This document shows, piece after piece, positions 62,647 through 64,000 of a DNA stretch of 64,000 nucleotides; positions within the stretch are counted from its first letter, which is position 1, and every line of letters begins with the position of its first letter. The notes below the pieces were generated by a model. That model made no database searches. It saw nothing but the letters and a program-made list of their open reading frames with translations, and was not told the origin of the DNA. Source of the stretch: Caprimulgus europaeus (taxonomy: Eukaryota; Chordata; Aves; Caprimulgiformes; Caprimulgidae); contig OU015523.1 of assembly GCA_907165065.1 (NCBI GenBank), positions 23,463,834 through 23,527,833 of the forward strand. The letters run 5' to 3'. The translations under genes were made by a program, and so were the position numbers.

Positions 62647-64000
62647 AATCATAGAGTCATAGAATGGTTTGGGTTGGAAGGGAACTTAAAAATCATCTAC
62701 TTCCAACCCCCCTACTATGAGCAGGGACACCTTTCCACTAGACCAGGTTGCTCAAAGCCTCATCCAGCCTGGTCTTAAACACTTCCAGGGAGGAGACATC
62801 CACAACTTCCTTGGGCAACCTGTTCCAGTGTCTGACCACCCTCACAGTGAAGAATTTCTTCCTAATATCTAATCTAAACCTACCCTCTTACAGTTTAAAG
62901 CCATTACACCTTGTTCGGTCACTACCTGCCCTTGTAAAAAGTCCCTCTCCAGCTTTCTTGTAGGCCCCCTTCAGGTACTGGAAGGCCACTATAAGGTCAT
63001 CTCGGAGTCTTATCTTTTCCAGGCTGAACAGCCCTAACTCTCTCAGCCTGTCCTCGTAGGACAGTTGCTCCAGCCCTTGGATCATCCTTGTGGCCCTCCT
63101 CTGAACTCGTTCTAACAGGTCTTGTGTTGGGTGGCTCCAGAACTGGACACAGTAGTCCAGGTGGGGCCTTACGAGAGCGGAGCAGAGGCGAGGAATCACC
63201 TCCCTCAACCTGCTGGCCACTCTTCTCTTGATGCAGCCCAGGATATGGTTGGCCTTCTGGGCTGCAAGTGCACATTGCCGGCTCATGTTGAGCTTCTTGT
63301 CCAACACCACCGCCAGGTCCTTCTCTTCGGAACTGGTCTCAAGCCACTCATTGCCCAGCCTGTATTTATGTTTGCGATTGCCCCAACCCGGGTGCAGGAC
63401 CTTGCATTTGGCCTTGTTGAACTTCATGAGGTTAGCACAGGCCCACCTCTCAAGCCTGTCAAGGTCCCTCTGGATGACATCCCATCCCTCCAGTGTGCCA
63501 ATACTGCTTGGTATTGTCAGCAAACTTGCTGAGGGTGCACTCAATCCCACTGTCCATGTTTCTGACAAAGATGTTGAACAGCACCAGCCCCAATACTGAC
63601 CCCTGAGGGACACCGCTCGTCACTGGTCTCCACTCAGACATTGACCTGTTGACCACAACTCTTTGATTGTGACCTTCCAGCCAATTCCTTATCCACCAAG
63701 TGGTCCACCCATCTTGTCCATGCCTCTCCAGCTTAGAGACAAAGATGTTGTGTGGGACAGTGTCAAACACCTTGCACAAGTCCAGGTAGATGACATCAGT
63801 TGCTTTAGCCTTATTGACCAATGCTGTAACCCCATCATAAAAGGCCACTAGATTGGTCAGGCACGATATGCCCTTGGTGAAAGCCATGTTGGCTGTCACA
63901 AGTCACCTCCTTGCTTCCCATGTGCCTTAGCATATTTTCCAGGAGTATCTGCTCCATGATCTTGTCTGGAACTGAGGTGAGACTCACTGTCCTGTAGTTC
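62647..64000 (-). mobile_element. CR1 LINE, RT to 3' end, running past the window end
   Basis: On the minus strand the text runs from HGFTKG-like sequence (here [20 protein letters not shown]) through [16 protein letters not shown] (motif A Asp present), [16 protein letters not shown], then SKFADN at 63,513-63,524, where the second catalytic Asp of FADD is Asn. The C-terminal [40 protein letters not shown]-like and [15 protein letters not shown] segments follow, then a UTR and a CTATGACTCTATGATT tail at 62,647. It is the same subfamily as the outer copy at 30,395. A frameshift lies near 63,480-63,510, where the segment after FADN is shortened. The 5' end is outside the window. Confidence 0.93.

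Larger units (their letters stand above)
22314..64000 (+). other. NCAM2: NCAM2 intron 1, 5' portion (inferred)
   Basis: It begins at the donor GTAGGG and runs to the window end with no recognisable second exon. NCAM2 is known for a very large first intron in other vertebrates, so this is expected. It holds a GC-rich shoulder, four CR1 insertions or insertion clusters, two antisense solo LTRs, two CR1 tails, microsatellites and recurrent G/T-rich tracts, all described separately. Both intronic LTRs are antisense to NCAM2, the orientation usually tolerated because the element's polyadenylation signal is not read. Confidence 0.72.

Noticed and set aside
1-64000. CRISPR arrays, tRNA or rRNA genes, bacterial operons
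   Set aside because: No regularly spaced direct repeats with unique spacers, no cloverleaf or rRNA signatures and no bacterial gene organisation were seen on either strand.

Overview
The window looks like a bird nuclear genome. It is AT-rich, intron-poor in coding signal, and carries CR1 LINE copies with the characteristic (ATTCTGTG)n or (CTATGATT)n 3' tails plus several avian-type ERV solo LTRs. Nothing bacterial or viral-genomic is present: almost every ORF longer than 60 codons lies in a repeat, in the CpG island, or in a chance open stretch. The avian order cannot be fixed from the sequence alone.

One host gene is supported. A CpG island (about 21,425-22,330, with a GC-rich shoulder to about 23,830) holds a short exon at 22,262-22,313 encoding MSLLPLYLLGLLLTSGQ plus one base of the next codon, followed by a consensus donor (AAG|GTAGGG). 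The peptide and the phase-1 end match the signal-peptide exon of NCAM2 (neural cell adhesion molecule 2, OCAM), as I recall the mammalian protein. On that reading, 1 to about 22,000 is intergenic DNA upstream of NCAM2 and 22,314-64,000 is the 5' part of a very long intron 1. No second NCAM2 exon was recognised.

Layout: 1-343, 3' part of an ERV LTR (+). 785-1,566, CR1 (+). 4,145-5,291, complete solo LTR (-) with a 5-bp target duplication and an internal array of 40-50 bp units. 13,271-13,912, old CR1 (-). 19,677-20,679, diverged relative of the 4.1-kb LTR (-), also with a 5-bp duplication. 21,425-23,830, CpG island, NCAM2 exon 1 and GC-rich shoulder. 28,671-30,190, CR1 (-). 30,395-33,869, a longer CR1 (+) interrupted by a second CR1 (+). 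43,141-43,768 and 54,936-55,538, two solo LTRs (-) of one family. 51,879-51,970 and 58,824-58,896, CR1 tails (+). 62,647 to the window end, CR1 (-). The rest is AT-rich unique-looking DNA with simple repeats and recurrent G/T-rich tracts.

I found no undescribed multi-gene system. The points most worth following up are the NCAM2 promoter and exon with its possible uORF, the precisely bounded solo LTRs with their internal repeat, the nested CR1 pair, and the strand-biased G/T-rich tracts in intron 1.
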